From an uncultured Verrucomicrobiales bacterium (GTDB lineage: Bacteria > Verrucomicrobiota > Verrucomicrobiia > Verrucomicrobiales > Akkermansiaceae): a stretch of 35,565 nucleotides of DNA. Positions 25,620 to 33,836 of the stretch are shown here, piece by piece. The DNA lies in NCBI GenBank assembly GCA_937928545.1, contig CALGJQ010000059.1, forward strand, positions 1-35,565, read 5' to 3'. The position numbers were made by a program, and so were the translations under genes. The first letter of the stretch is position 1; the number at the start of each line of letters is the position of its first letter. The notes under the pieces were generated by a model. The model was not told the DNA's origin. It saw only the letters and a list, made by a program, of their open reading frames with translations, and ran no database searches.

Positions 25620-27134
25620 ATGAAATTTTTTCCGAAATCGATCCGCTGGCGTATCCAGCTCTGGCACACCCTCTTACTAGCGGTGATCATCGCGGCCTTA
25701 TTGGGGGCCTTTTATAAGAATCAGAGAGAGATTGCCTATCAAGCTCTAGACCGTGAGCTCAATAGCCCAATCACCTCCTTACTCCCTAGGCTGGAACGCG
25801 GTCGCGGACCTGCGCCAAGAAACCGAAGACTCCCAAGGCCGGGAGATGATGGGCCACGGGAATTTTTCGAAGAAGGACCTCGCGAAAACCCCGGCAGAGG
25901 ACCACGGAGACGCCCGGATGACGGGCCAGAACTTGAAGAACGATTTCGTGGACCAGACACGAGAAGCGGGCCAACGATCGAGGAGGTGGTAGCGGAGTTG
26001 ATGGAAAGGGACATCTTTGTGATCGCTTGGGACCGGAATAGTCGCCTGCGATACTCTTCCGAAAACGCACCAGAGGAACTCACACCCATTCCAGACGAAC
26101 GCCCAAATGGCGGGCAACAGGTGTTTAAGAGAACCTCCGGAAACTACCGAGAAGTAATTCACGCCAACCCCGGTGGAGGATTTCTTTTGGTTGGGACATC
26201 CATTGTTCCGGTTGAGGAAAAACTATCGAACCTCGGAAAAAAACTTGGAGGAATTGGAGTCCTCCTAGTCGGGGGTGGCTTTATGGTGGGATGGCTCTTG
26301 GTGACACGATCACTAAAACCAATCAAAGCGATTAGCGATACTGCTCACCGAATCGAGGACGGGAATTTATCGGCACGAATCGAAAGTAAAAAAGATGGAA
26401 GTGAACTAGGGATGCTCTCAAAGGTTCTCAATGAAACCTTCGAGAAACTGGAAAGTTCTTTCGAGCACCAAGTCCGCTTTACAGCAGATGCTTCACACGA
26501 AATGCGCACTCCCATCGCCGTAATTTTGGCAAAGAGTCAATTTGCGCTAAGCCGTGAAAGATCGCCTGAGAAATATCAAGAGGCTCTGAAAACCTGTATG
26601 GACTCCGCCCAACACATGCGGACTTTGACTGAGAGCCTGCTGGAGCTTTCAAAAGTCGATTCAGGTGAATTTCGCCTCAAGAAAGAGAACCATGATCTCG
26701 GAAAATTCACTCTCGAAGTCGTCGATATGATCAGACCACTTGCGGATAAGAAGGGGATCAAAATTTCTTGCTCCGTGGATCCTGTCACGGCGTCCTTCGA
26801 TCTGCAAAAGATGAGACAGGTCTTACTCAATCTGCTGAGCAACGCGGTGAAATATAATCGCGAAGAGGGCGAGATTGAGGTCATTCTAACAGAAGAGAAT
26901 CAATTTCTAACCCTCTCTATTCGAGACACAGGATCAGGAATTAGCGAAGAGCGACTCCCACATGTTTTCGAGAGATTTTATCGAGTTGATCGAGCCCGAA
27001 CCCGCGATGGCGTCAGTGGAACAGGTCTAGGGCTAGCCATAACACGAGCAATCATCGAAGCCCATGGAGGTGAAATATCAGCGTCCAGTCAGATCGAAAA
27101 GGGATCCACTTTTCAAATGATACTACCGAAATAA
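25620..27134 (+). CDS. Sensor histidine kinase with a Gly/Arg/Pro-rich periplasmic loop
   Basis: The 504-residue kinase has membrane segments near 14-31 and 209-229. The loop between them is unusual: residues about 58-118 are rich in RGP/GPR repeats (RLERGRGPAPRNRR, GPREFFEEGPRENPGRGP), followed by a small domain. HAMP (to about 280), HisKA with His293 (DASHEMRTP) and HATPase (N-box LNLLSNAVKYN, DTGSGI, GTGLGLAI) follow and look intact. It autophosphorylates and passes phosphate to the upstream regulator; the signal is unknown. The loop composition matches the low-complexity stretch of the divergent selenoprotein, which may point to a shared binding partner or metal. That link is inference. 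Confidence 0.95.
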   Translation: MKFFPKSIRWRIQLWHTLLLAVIIAALLGAFYKNQREIAYQALDRELNSPITSLLPRLERGRGPAPRNRRLPRPGDDGPREFFEEGPRENPGRGPRRRPDDGPELEERFRGPDTRSGPTIEEVVAELMERDIFVIAWDRNSRLRYSSENAPEELTPIPDERPNGGQQVFKRTSGNYREVIHANPGGGFLLVGTSIVPVEEKLSNLGKKLGGIGVLLVGGGFMVGWLLVTRSLKPIKAISDTAHRIEDGNLSARIESKKDGSELGMLSKVLNETFEKLESSFEHQVRFTADASHEMRTPIAVILAKSQFALSRERSPEKYQEALKTCMDSAQHMRTLTESLLELSKVDSGEFRLKKENHDLGKFTLEVVDMIRPLADKKGIKISCSVDPVTASFDLQKMRQVLLNLLSNAVKYNREEGEIEVILTEENQFLTLSIRDTGSGISEERLPHVFERFYRVDRARTRDGVSGTGLGLAITRAIIEAHGGEISASSQIEKGSTFQMILPK

Positions 27135-27139
27135 GCTAA

Positions 27140-27190
27140 ATCACCCTCATCATCATGGCCGATGACCTCGGAGCCGCAAAGAAACAGTAG
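27140..27190 (+). pseudogene. Vestige of a sulfatase N-terminus
   Basis: Six bases after the kinase stop, a 17-codon frame encodes ITLIIMADDLGAAKKQ and then a TAG. The string resembles the metal-binding N-terminal motif of type I sulfatases (NI-LI-MADDLG). No start, signal peptide or later sulfatase motifs are present. It is probably a residue of a deleted sulfatase gene, though chance similarity over a short stretch is possible. Confidence 0.4.
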
Positions 27191-27210
27191 CCGAGAGCTC
27201 CAGATCTCGG
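27191..27210. other. Inverted repeat between convergent genes
   Basis: A 6-pair stem (ccgaga/tctcgg) with an 8-base loop lies between the histidine kinase and the convergent purC. It could help end transcription from either side, but no T-run follows on either strand, so it is a weak terminator candidate. Confidence 0.3.
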
Positions 27211-27223
27211 ACCATCAATTCGC

Positions 27224-28279
27224 CTAAGTCAGCGAATCTAAAATCAAATTCACCGACTCCACAATCCGCTGATCCCGCGGACGCAAATCGGGCGCGAAAG
27301 CCTCTCCCGTAATATGCTGCAGCCCCTCGATATAGCGAACCGCGATCTCATTCGCTTGCTCCTCTGAAAACTGCTGCCCTTCTTGATCCGTCACCATCCC
27401 CCGCGCAAATTCCTTGGAAAAAGAAACCGGCTTCCCTTCTCGAGTCACCAGCTCACCTTCATCATCCCGCTTCCAAAAGCGCGATGAATCCATCGTGTAA
27501 AGCTCATCCGCCGCCACGATCTCTCCCGTCGAATTGATTCCGTGCTCCGTCTTGGTATCTACCAAAATCATCCCTCGCTGAGCCAAATACTGCGTAACAA
27601 TCCCAAAGGCCATCAACGAAGAATTCCGAATCCCCGCATACTGCGTCATAGTGCAAACTCCCGCCTTCACCAAATACTCCGCATCCACCGTCCGGTCCAC
27701 CTTGTCCTTCGTGCTCGGCGTGTCCATGAGATATGGCAGCTGTCCATTCGGTCGTAATTTTCCCACCTCCATCTCGTGCCCCGCATACTGCATCACCTTC
27801 TCGCCCGCTTCCTTCGCCGCTAGCCAATGCTGATAGAGCGAAGTCGAAGTCGAACTCTCCGCCATATAAAAACGGACCACATTTTCCAACATCACTAGCG
27901 TCAAATTCTCCGCCGGAATCACCGTCGAACTCGGAGCGAGTCCCTCAACCTCAAACTGTGAACTCCCCAAAACCTCCTTCACCAAACTCAGCATATGAGC
28001 ATGATTCACCGCCAAGACCTGATCCTTAAATGGAATGGCCCCACGATTTACGTCATGAGTCGAAATCCGATTATTCCGAAACATCAGCCGGATCGGCTTT
28101 CCATCTCGCGCCACCAAAGCATCACCAAAAACCGAATCCGAAACCTTCCCCTTCAGCACCGTGCAATCCTCCAAACGCGGGATCTCCCCATCATCGATCA
28201 ACTGCTTGATCGAGCGCCCCTCGTTCACCGCCGGGCCATGACTTGCCACCAAGTCCTGAATTTCGTTTTGATCTAACAT
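27224..28279 (-). CDS. purC: Phosphoribosylaminoimidazole-succinocarboxamide synthase (SAICAR synthetase)
   Basis: The 351-residue cytosolic enzyme joins CAIR and aspartate with ATP to make SAICAR in purine synthesis. Recognisable blocks are LKGKVSDSVFGD (residues 42-53), RISTHDVNRG (71-80), the PurC signature LVDTKTEHG (239-247) and ADELYTMDSSRFW (257-269, matching the usual DE-TPDSSRFW). It is longer than the roughly 240-residue E. coli form and resembles the larger, yeast-like form. It lies 16 bases downstream of ppnP on the same strand, suggesting a nucleotide-metabolism operon. Confidence 0.95.
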   Translation of the reverse strand: MLDQNEIQDLVASHGPAVNEGRSIKQLIDDGEIPRLEDCTVLKGKVSDSVFGDALVARDGKPIRLMFRNNRISTHDVNRGAIPFKDQVLAVNHAHMLSLVKEVLGSSQFEVEGLAPSSTVIPAENLTLVMLENVVRFYMAESSTSTSLYQHWLAAKEAGEKVMQYAGHEMEVGKLRPNGQLPYLMDTPSTKDKVDRTVDAEYLVKAGVCTMTQYAGIRNSSLMAFGIVTQYLAQRGMILVDTKTEHGINSTGEIVAADELYTMDSSRFWKRDDEGELVTREGKPVSFSKEFARGMVTDQEGQQFSEEQANEIAVRYIEGLQHITGEAFAPDLRPRDQRIVESVNLILDSLT

Positions 28280-28295
28280 CAGAGTCTAAAAGTTC

Positions 28296-28610
28296 TTAGG
28301 CCAAAAAACTACACACATAATGGCAAGGCTCGCCCGCTACCGTAATCGTAAAACCCGAATTCGCAGGCACCTCAAATTGCGACCCCTCCGGCACCGCCAC
28401 CGACTCCTCCGACCCGTCCAAAACATAGGAGCAGTCCCCTTTCACAATCTCCATAATCTCCGCCGCCTCAGTGCCAAAGTGATAAGAACCTGGCATGATC
28501 ACCCCCAGCGTCTTCTTCGCCCCACTCGGCATCACAATCGCATGCGAAACCACCTTCCCCTCAAAATAAACATTCCCGGCGGCCACTGCTGTGACGTTTT
28601 CAAATTTCAT
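28296..28610 (-). CDS. ppnP: Pyrimidine/purine nucleoside phosphorylase (PpnP, DUF1255)
   Basis: This 104-residue cupin-fold enzyme phosphorolyses many nucleosides to base and ribose-1-phosphate. The length and the motifs KKTLGVIMPGSYHFGTEAAE, EIVKGDCSYVLDG and FEVPANSGFTI match the family closely. It is immediately upstream of purC (16-base gap), combining nucleoside salvage with purine synthesis. The start is the ATG giving MKFENV. Confidence 0.92.
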   Translation of the reverse strand: MKFENVTAVAAGNVYFEGKVVSHAIVMPSGAKKTLGVIMPGSYHFGTEAAEIMEIVKGDCSYVLDGSEESVAVPEGSQFEVPANSGFTITVAGEPCHYVCSFLA

Positions 28611-28663
28611 GGCCTTTGTATCGGGCCAATTCGTTGAGGAGGCAAGAAAAGCCTTCCTCCAGA

Positions 28664-29278
28664 TTACTTCTTCTGGAAAACGTCTTCAATCGTAGGATCC
28701 TTTACCGGAGCCTCCGCTTTCGATTTTGGCCTCTGCTTCAATGCCGCATCAAGCACTCGAAAAGCGGCTTTGAGCTGATTGGTTGTCACCGCCCCTTTCT
28801 TCTCTCCATACCATTTCAACCAGTGCTTTTTTGCCCGATCGAAATACTCATATGCCGACTCGTCTTCTTTCCGACGAACGCGATCTTCGTGAGTTGGCCA
28901 ATCAGATCCCCCCATCGGGAAGACTGAAAAACCATTCAACTCCCCAGTTTTCGAAAAGCTCACAAAGAGGTCACTCGTCATTTTAAAACTCTTACTGTCG
29001 GTTCCAGAACCCATCGCAAGATGAATCTGAGAACCAGCCACGAACGGACAAGTGACCAACACCGTCTCATTCCCCTCTGCGATTACCACCAAATCTCCCT
29101 TGTCCCAATAATCGATATCGAATCTCTTTTCCGGAAATGGAATTGAGAATTTTTTTCCAAGGACTTTCTCAATCGCATCAATCTCCAACTGCTGAGCATG
29201 ATACATTTTGCCTTCCGGTCGAATCGCGGCGGCAAACATCGTCAACACGAGGGAAGACCCCAGAATAAGATTTATCAT
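28664..29278 (-). CDS. Hypothetical exported protein
   Basis: I do not recognise the family. The 204-residue protein has a signal peptide (MINLILGSSLVLTMFAAA). The mature part includes a beta-rich region (DYWDKGDLVVIAEGNETVLVTC) and a charged C-terminus (KQRPKSKAEAPVKDPTIEDVFQKK). No catalytic motif is evident. It is the last of a same-strand run upstream of ppnP and purC, 53 bases from ppnP, so cotranscription is possible. Confidence 0.7.
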   Translation of the reverse strand: MINLILGSSLVLTMFAAAIRPEGKMYHAQQLEIDAIEKVLGKKFSIPFPEKRFDIDYWDKGDLVVIAEGNETVLVTCPFVAGSQIHLAMGSGTDSKSFKMTSDLFVSFSKTGELNGFSVFPMGGSDWPTHEDRVRRKEDESAYEYFDRAKKHWLKWYGEKKGAVTTNQLKAAFRVLDAALKQRPKSKAEAPVKDPTIEDVFQKK

Positions 29279-29354
29279 TATTTAGCTGATATATCCCCTT
29301 CTTCCCTCCAAGCAATCACCATTTGGTAAAGACCTAGTAAATCACATCCACCGA

Positions 29355-30188
29355 TCAAACCGCCTCAACCCGAACCCTCGGAGAAGCCAAAGCAATATCT
29401 TCAGCCTGACAAGCCTCAGTGATCGCGGTAAGCACCACCGAGCGGATTTTGCTGCGACGCCTCACGTCATCGATCCGATAGCGGCCCTCTAGCAAAATCC
29501 CCGAAAGCATATGACCCCCGCCCTCATCCCATAGGGAACGGACAATGACCTCAGCAGTGTCCGGAAGAACCTCAGGACATTCCTGAATCGCCTTACGAGC
29601 AACCTCACAAGCGTTCTTCAGATCAACGTTATAGTTCACTTGAAAACGAACTCGCACCCGAATCGGCCCATCTTCAAAAGAGAAATTCGTAATCACCGAA
29701 TTCGCCAAAAGACCATTCGGATAATTCGCGATCACACCATCCGTGTTCTTAATCCTAGTCCGTCGCAGGCCAAGATCCACCACATCGCCCCAAGCTCCCC
29801 AGTGCTTGCCAATCGAATCAATCTTCACCCGGTCTCCCACTCGAATCGGTCGATCCGCAATCAGAAAAATCCCCGCGAGAATATCCGCTAAGGTCTCCTT
29901 CGCTGCCATCCCAATCGCAATTCCCGCGATCCCTGCGCTTGCCAAAAACGGAGTAATCTCCACTCCATGAATCCGCAAAATCACTAGAAAGAGAACAAAT
30001 AGAAGGACCAAGAGATAGAACCTCTGAATGAAATGAACCAAACGGTCATCCAAATCATTTTCCGTCGATGATGCGACTTTCTTCATCCCCCTCAGCACAA
30101 GTCGCGAGAAGAACAAATGCACCACAAAGGCTAACACGCACATGATTCCGGTGAGCTGCCAAGGAGTTAGAGATTTGATCCATTCCAT
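29355..30188 (-). CDS. Small-conductance mechanosensitive channel (MscS family)
   Basis: The 277-residue inner-membrane channel opens under tension to release solutes during osmotic downshock. The pore-lining helix is ASAGIAGIAIGMAAKETLADI (near residues 83-103), with the glycine/alanine spacing of MscS TM3. The beta domain follows (FLIADRPIRVGDRVKI, then the NYPNGLLANSVITNFS block). The length matches the minimal E. coli MscS. It is divergent from the cytidine-deaminase-like gene. Confidence 0.94.
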   Translation of the reverse strand: MEWIKSLTPWQLTGIMCVLAFVVHLFFSRLVLRGMKKVASSTENDLDDRLVHFIQRFYLLVLLFVLFLVILRIHGVEITPFLASAGIAGIAIGMAAKETLADILAGIFLIADRPIRVGDRVKIDSIGKHWGAWGDVVDLGLRRTRIKNTDGVIANYPNGLLANSVITNFSFEDGPIRVRVRFQVNYNVDLKNACEVARKAIQECPEVLPDTAEVIVRSLWDEGGGHMLSGILLEGRYRIDDVRRRSKIRSVVLTAITEACQAEDIALASPRVRVEAV

Positions 30189-30319
30189 TGCAGAGATCCT
30201 AAGTCATCGCTCTCATGCCGCAAGTTTCTTACCTGTATTCAATCCTCAATATTTCTTAGCAGCGTGACTAAATCACTTCGACAAAGACTGAGAGATCAAA
30301 CAAGGTTCCGGTAGTTACA

Positions 30320-30706
30320 ATGAAAGCTCGTGACCTTGAATTGATCCAACAAGCTCGCCCCTTGGTTACCAATCTCACCCTCGGAGCTAACAACCGCTCA
30401 GCCGCCACCGTCGCCGCTGCGATACGCTCCAAAAGTGGCACCATCTACACCGGAGTCTGCCTCGACCTCACCTGTGGCATCGGGTTCTGTGCTGAACACG
30501 CTGCCGTCGCCGAAATGATTAAGCACGGCGAAACCACAATCGAAACCGTGGTCGCAGTTTCCGATCAAGGCATCTACCAACCCTGCGGGAGATGCCGCGA
30601 ACTTATGGCTCAAATCAACCCCGCAAATGCCGATACCCGTGTCATCGTTTCAGAAAGCTCAACCATATCTCTCCGCGACCTCCTCCCCCACCACTACCTA
30701 TTTTGA
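30320..30706 (+). CDS. Cytidine-deaminase-like (blasticidin-deaminase-type) zinc deaminase
   Basis: This 128-residue cytosolic zinc enzyme has the CDA active site: C57-A-E59 (GFCAEHAAVAEM) with catalytic Glu59, and P-C89-G-R-C92 (QPCGRCREL). Both zinc-binding blocks are intact, so deamination activity is expected. Length and layout fit the short homotetrameric cytidine deaminases and blasticidin-S-deaminase-like relatives; the exact nucleoside substrate is unclear. The following small membrane gene may begin inside its stop (TTGA). Confidence 0.9.
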   Translation: MKARDLELIQQARPLVTNLTLGANNRSAATVAAAIRSKSGTIYTGVCLDLTCGIGFCAEHAAVAEMIKHGETTIETVVAVSDQGIYQPCGRCRELMAQINPANADTRVIVSESSTISLRDLLPHHYLF

Positions 30707-31098
30707 ACGAGATCGAAATTAAGCCCATCCTTTGGCGTCTCATCATCGAACAATGGCAGGCCGCCACCGCCCTCGGCATCTTCTATGCGCTCTACAAATG
30801 GCTTCTCGAGTGGCCCGCCCCGTGGATTCTTCTCCTGCTCTTTGCCCGTGCCCTCATCCAAAGCTTTCTTTATCGCCACAATCTCAGCCTTAAAATATCC
30901 AACCGCGTATTGAGTGGTCCAACTTGGACCAAAGCATCACGCGTTACCATCAACCTCAGCGAGAAATTCAGCCGAGATCGCTTTCTCAGCATCACAACGA
31001 TCAAGGGCAACAAAGGAAAAGAAGTCAGCTATCGCCGCTCTTGGTATCAACCCTCACAAATAAAAGCCTTCGAGAAAATTATTTCGTCGTTTCCGTAA
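30703..31098 (+). CDS. Hypothetical membrane-anchored protein
   Basis: I do not recognise the family. Reading from a TTG that overlaps the deaminase stop (TTGA at 30703-30706), the 131-residue product has two closely spaced membrane segments (ATALGIFYALYKWLL and APWILLLLFARALIQ) and a basic cytosolic C-terminus. An ATG at 30592 would overlap the deaminase by 115 bases with a proline-rich, unlikely N-terminus. The start is therefore the weak point; the downstream frame is solid. Confidence 0.6.
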   Translation: MNEIEIKPILWRLIIEQWQAATALGIFYALYKWLLEWPAPWILLLLFARALIQSFLYRHNLSLKISNRVLSGPTWTKASRVTINLSEKFSRDRFLSITTIKGNKGKEVSYRRSWYQPSQIKAFEKIISSFP

Positions 31099-31133
31099 TT
31101 GTCTCTCTCTCAGTGAAGTGCTAACCCTCAGAA

Positions 31134-32993
31134 ATGAAGGCCCTCTTGCTCGCTCTCCTAGCCATCTCCTCCCTCCACGGAAAACTCATGCCCACCTCGA
31201 AGGAGGTCTTCGGCGAAAAGTATTCCCGCCTCGATGACCGCGCCACCTCCAACTGGTGGGAACGCCAAGGCAAACAGAAAAGACAGAAGCCCATGATCAA
31301 TCTCGACGTCCCCCGCGAAGACGTCATCGGCTTCGCCGTCTACACCCTTCAAAACAAAACCCTCAAACTCAGCGCTCAACTCTTCCCCCTCAAACCTGAC
31401 GAAATCCAGGAAGTCCGCCTCGAAATCAAAGACGGTGACCAGTGGAAAGAAATTGCCAAAGAAAACATCGTCTACCCCGGCTGGTCCGCCCACTTCCGTC
31501 TCAACGATTGGGACTCCACCAAGGACTTCACCTACCGCCTCCGCCACGCCGAAAAGGCCACCTTCGAAGGAAAGATCCGCCGCGAACCCACCGATAAAGA
31601 CACCATCGTCGTTGGCAACCTCTCCTGCAATTCCTCCCGCACCACCGGCCCCCGCCCCCTCATCATCAAGAACCTCATCGCGCAAGATCCCGACATTCTC
31701 TTCTTCGCCGGCGACCAAACCTACCACCACACCCAGCACACCTCCGGCTGGCTCGAGTTCGGCATGCAATTCCGCGACATCATGCGTGACCGCCCCACCA
31801 TCACCATCCCGGACGATCACGACATCGGCCAAGCAAACCTCTGGGGTGAAGAAGGCATCAAAGCCACCACCCCCGCCGGACCCAGCGGTGGATATTTCTA
31901 CGCTCCCGAATACGTCAACATGGTTCAACGCCAACAAACTTGGCACCTCCCAGATCCCGTCGACCCAAAGCCCATCAAAAACGGCATCGACGTCTACTTC
32001 ACCGATCTCACCTACGCCGGCATCTCCTTCGCCATCATCGAAGACCGGAAATTTAAAACCGGCCCCGAAGGCACCATCCCAAAAATGGGCCCCCGTCCTG
32101 ACCACATCAACGACCCCAAATACGACCGCAAAGCCGTCGACGTCAAAGGCCTCAAACTCCTCGGCGACCGCCAACTTAAATTCCTCCACAACTGGTCCCA
32201 AAACTGGACCGGAGCCGACCTCAAAGTCGTCCTCTCCGCCACCGCCTTTTGCGGCGCCGTCCACATTCACGGACAACCCACCAACCGCCTCCTCGCCGAC
32301 CTCGACTCCAATGCCTGGCCCCAAACCGGCCGCAACAACGCCCTCCGCGAAATCCGACGCGCCACCGCCACCCACCTCTGCGGTGACCAACACCTCGCCG
32401 TCTCCGTCCGCCATGGAATCGATGCCTTCGACGATGGCCCTTACGCCTTCACCTCCCCCGCCCTCGTCAACACCATCTACGGCCGCTGGTGGCACCCATC
32501 CGACGCCAAAGCCGGACCCAACCCCGTTCCAAATTCCCCCCTCCCCTGGACCGGAAATTACCTCGATGGCCTCGGCAACAAAATCACCATGCTCGCCTAC
32601 GCCAACCCCATCGACCGAGAAGACGAAACCCAACGCGCCGACGGATACGGCCTCGCCCACTTCAACAAGAAGACTGGCCAAGTCACCTTCGAATGCTTCA
32701 AACGCTTCACCGACGTCACCAAAGATAAAGACTCCCAGTTCGCCGGCTGGCCCCTCAGCTTCAACTCAAGAGACAACGACGGCCGCAAGCCCACCGGCCA
32801 CCTCCCTTACGAAATCGATCTCAAAAAACCCGTCGTCCAAGTCATCAACGAAACGACCAAAGAGATCCTCTACACCACCCGCGTGAAGGAATCCAAAGGT
32901 AAACTCCCCGTCTACTCCACCGACCCACACACCATCAAAGTCGGCAAAGACAAACCAGACCGCGTCCTAAAATCAGGTCTCATTGGCCAATAA
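31134..32993 (+). CDS. Secreted PhoD-like alkaline phosphatase/metallophosphoesterase
   Basis: The 619-residue exported enzyme (signal MKALLLALLAISSLHG) shows the PhoD-type metallophosphatase blocks: VVGNLSCNSS, FFAGDQTYHH (Asp194), TIPDDHDIG (227-230) and HLCGDQHLA (Asp418, His420). It would hydrolyse phosphomono- or diesters outside the cytoplasm using calcium and iron. The coding strand is strongly C-rich, producing false frames of about 500 residues on both strands. A copy of the 26-bp repeat begins two bases after the stop. Confidence 0.93.
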   Translation: MKALLLALLAISSLHGKLMPTSKEVFGEKYSRLDDRATSNWWERQGKQKRQKPMINLDVPREDVIGFAVYTLQNKTLKLSAQLFPLKPDEIQEVRLEIKDGDQWKEIAKENIVYPGWSAHFRLNDWDSTKDFTYRLRHAEKATFEGKIRREPTDKDTIVVGNLSCNSSRTTGPRPLIIKNLIAQDPDILFFAGDQTYHHTQHTSGWLEFGMQFRDIMRDRPTITIPDDHDIGQANLWGEEGIKATTPAGPSGGYFYAPEYVNMVQRQQTWHLPDPVDPKPIKNGIDVYFTDLTYAGISFAIIEDRKFKTGPEGTIPKMGPRPDHINDPKYDRKAVDVKGLKLLGDRQLKFLHNWSQNWTGADLKVVLSATAFCGAVHIHGQPTNRLLADLDSNAWPQTGRNNALREIRRATATHLCGDQHLAVSVRHGIDAFDDGPYAFTSPALVNTIYGRWWHPSDAKAGPNPVPNSPLPWTGNYLDGLGNKITMLAYANPIDREDETQRADGYGLAHFNKKTGQVTFECFKRFTDVTKDKDSQFAGWPLSFNSRDNDGRKPTGHLPYEIDLKKPVVQVINETTKEILYTTRVKESKGKLPVYSTDPHTIKVGKDKPDRVLKSGLIGQ

Positions 32994-32994
32994 A

Positions 32995-33020
32995 TACGGA
33001 GCTTGGGCTTTAGCCCGAGT
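32995..33020. repeat. 26-bp dispersed repeat with imperfect palindrome, copy B
   Basis: This is identical to 4820-4845 and likewise sits just after a plus-strand stop codon. The sequence a few bases further on (ctaagctacgaa) again resembles the lead-in to copy A, as if part of a second copy follows. Confidence 0.8.
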
Positions 33021-33080
33021 TTCTCAACCTAAGCTACGAATCGAAGGTGTTAAGTCGAAAGAATGCCCCTTCTGTTCCAT

Positions 33081-33102
33081 AAATGCTTTTTTTCTAGCAT
33101 TT
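33081..33102. promoter_or_regulatory. Inverted repeat aaatgct-N8-agcattt upstream of the DUF4349 gene
   Basis: This perfect 7-pair inverted repeat lies 44 bases before the start codon. A third aaatgct occurs at 33125-33131, inside the hairpin next to the start. The repeated heptamer looks like an operator for a dimeric regulator, or an mRNA structure. No regulator is identified. Confidence 0.4.
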
Positions 33103-33127
33103 AAATCTTGCCACCCTTCGTTTTAAA

Positions 33128-33143
33128 TGCTGTTTTTGCAGCA
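33128..33143 (+). promoter_or_regulatory. Hairpin abutting the DUF4349 start codon
   Basis: tgctg pairs with cagca around a short T-rich loop, ending two bases before the ATG at 33146. This leaves no room for a normal ribosome-binding site. Translation may be unusual (leaderless or structure-controlled), or transcription may start close to the ATG. Confidence 0.45.
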
Positions 33144-33145
33144 CA

Positions 33146-33781
33146 ATGAAACCAATCCTCCTCACTCTCGCCGCCTTTTCCCTCATCTCCTGCTCCTCCG
33201 CCCCTCTCTCTCCCTTCGCTGCCCCGTCCTACGCAAAGAGCACCACCGAGCGCCAAATCCAACGCGCCGGCAATATGAACCTCAAAGCCCGCTCCTTAAA
33301 AACCAGCTCCGAAAAATCCATCGCCCTCGTCGCAAATCACAAAGCCCTCATCACCTCCTCCAATCTCACCCAAGACAACTACTCAGCTCAGATCCGCGTC
33401 CCCGCCGTCTCGCTCGCCCCTCTCATGGACTCCCTCGGAACCGTCGGTAAAGTCACCTCCAAACGAGTCAAAATGTCCGACGTCACCGTCGCATACCTCG
33501 ACCTCCAAGCCGCCCTCAAAAACAAACGCGCCCTCCGCGATCGACTCCGCTCCCTCCTCTCCCGCGCCAACAAAGTCGAAGACACCCTCAAGATTGAAAA
33601 AGAACTCAGCCGTGTCCAAACCGAACTCGACCAAATGGAAGCCCGCATGAAGTCAATGCAATCAAAAGTCACCCACTCCACCCTCGACCTCTCCATCAAA
33701 CGCCAACGTATTCCCGGCCCCCTCGGCCTTTTCACCGAAAGCACCAGCTGGGCCCTCGGAAAACTCTTCTACCTGAATTAA
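33146..33781 (+). CDS. DUF4349-domain lipoprotein
   Basis: The 211-residue protein has a lipoprotein signal MKPILLTLAAFSLISC. The DUF4349 features are present: VTSKRVKMSDVTVAYLDL, the coiled-coil stretch (RSLLSRANKVEDTLKIEKEL, then VQTELDQMEARM) and the closing STLDLSI. The family is often membrane-anchored through a C-terminal helix that is not clear here (the protein ends LGKLFYLN). The function is unknown; an envelope role is inferred from the signal. Its 5' leader has two hairpins and no ribosome-binding site. Confidence 0.85.
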   Translation: MKPILLTLAAFSLISCSSAPLSPFAAPSYAKSTTERQIQRAGNMNLKARSLKTSSEKSIALVANHKALITSSNLTQDNYSAQIRVPAVSLAPLMDSLGTVGKVTSKRVKMSDVTVAYLDLQAALKNKRALRDRLRSLLSRANKVEDTLKIEKELSRVQTELDQMEARMKSMQSKVTHSTLDLSIKRQRIPGPLGLFTESTSWALGKLFYLN

Positions 33782-33836
33782 AAAAGCCCCGTCTCGGCGC
33801 GTTGCCAAACTCGGTCCAACCTGCTAACTTGATCGC

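Noticed and set aside
31158..32886. Frames of about 500 residues on both strands overlapping the PhoD-like gene
   Set aside because: Their products are repetitive (Ser/Pro/Thr-rich on plus, Gly/Val/Glu-rich on minus) and arise from the strong C-bias of the true frame, which has a signal peptide and metal-binding motifs.
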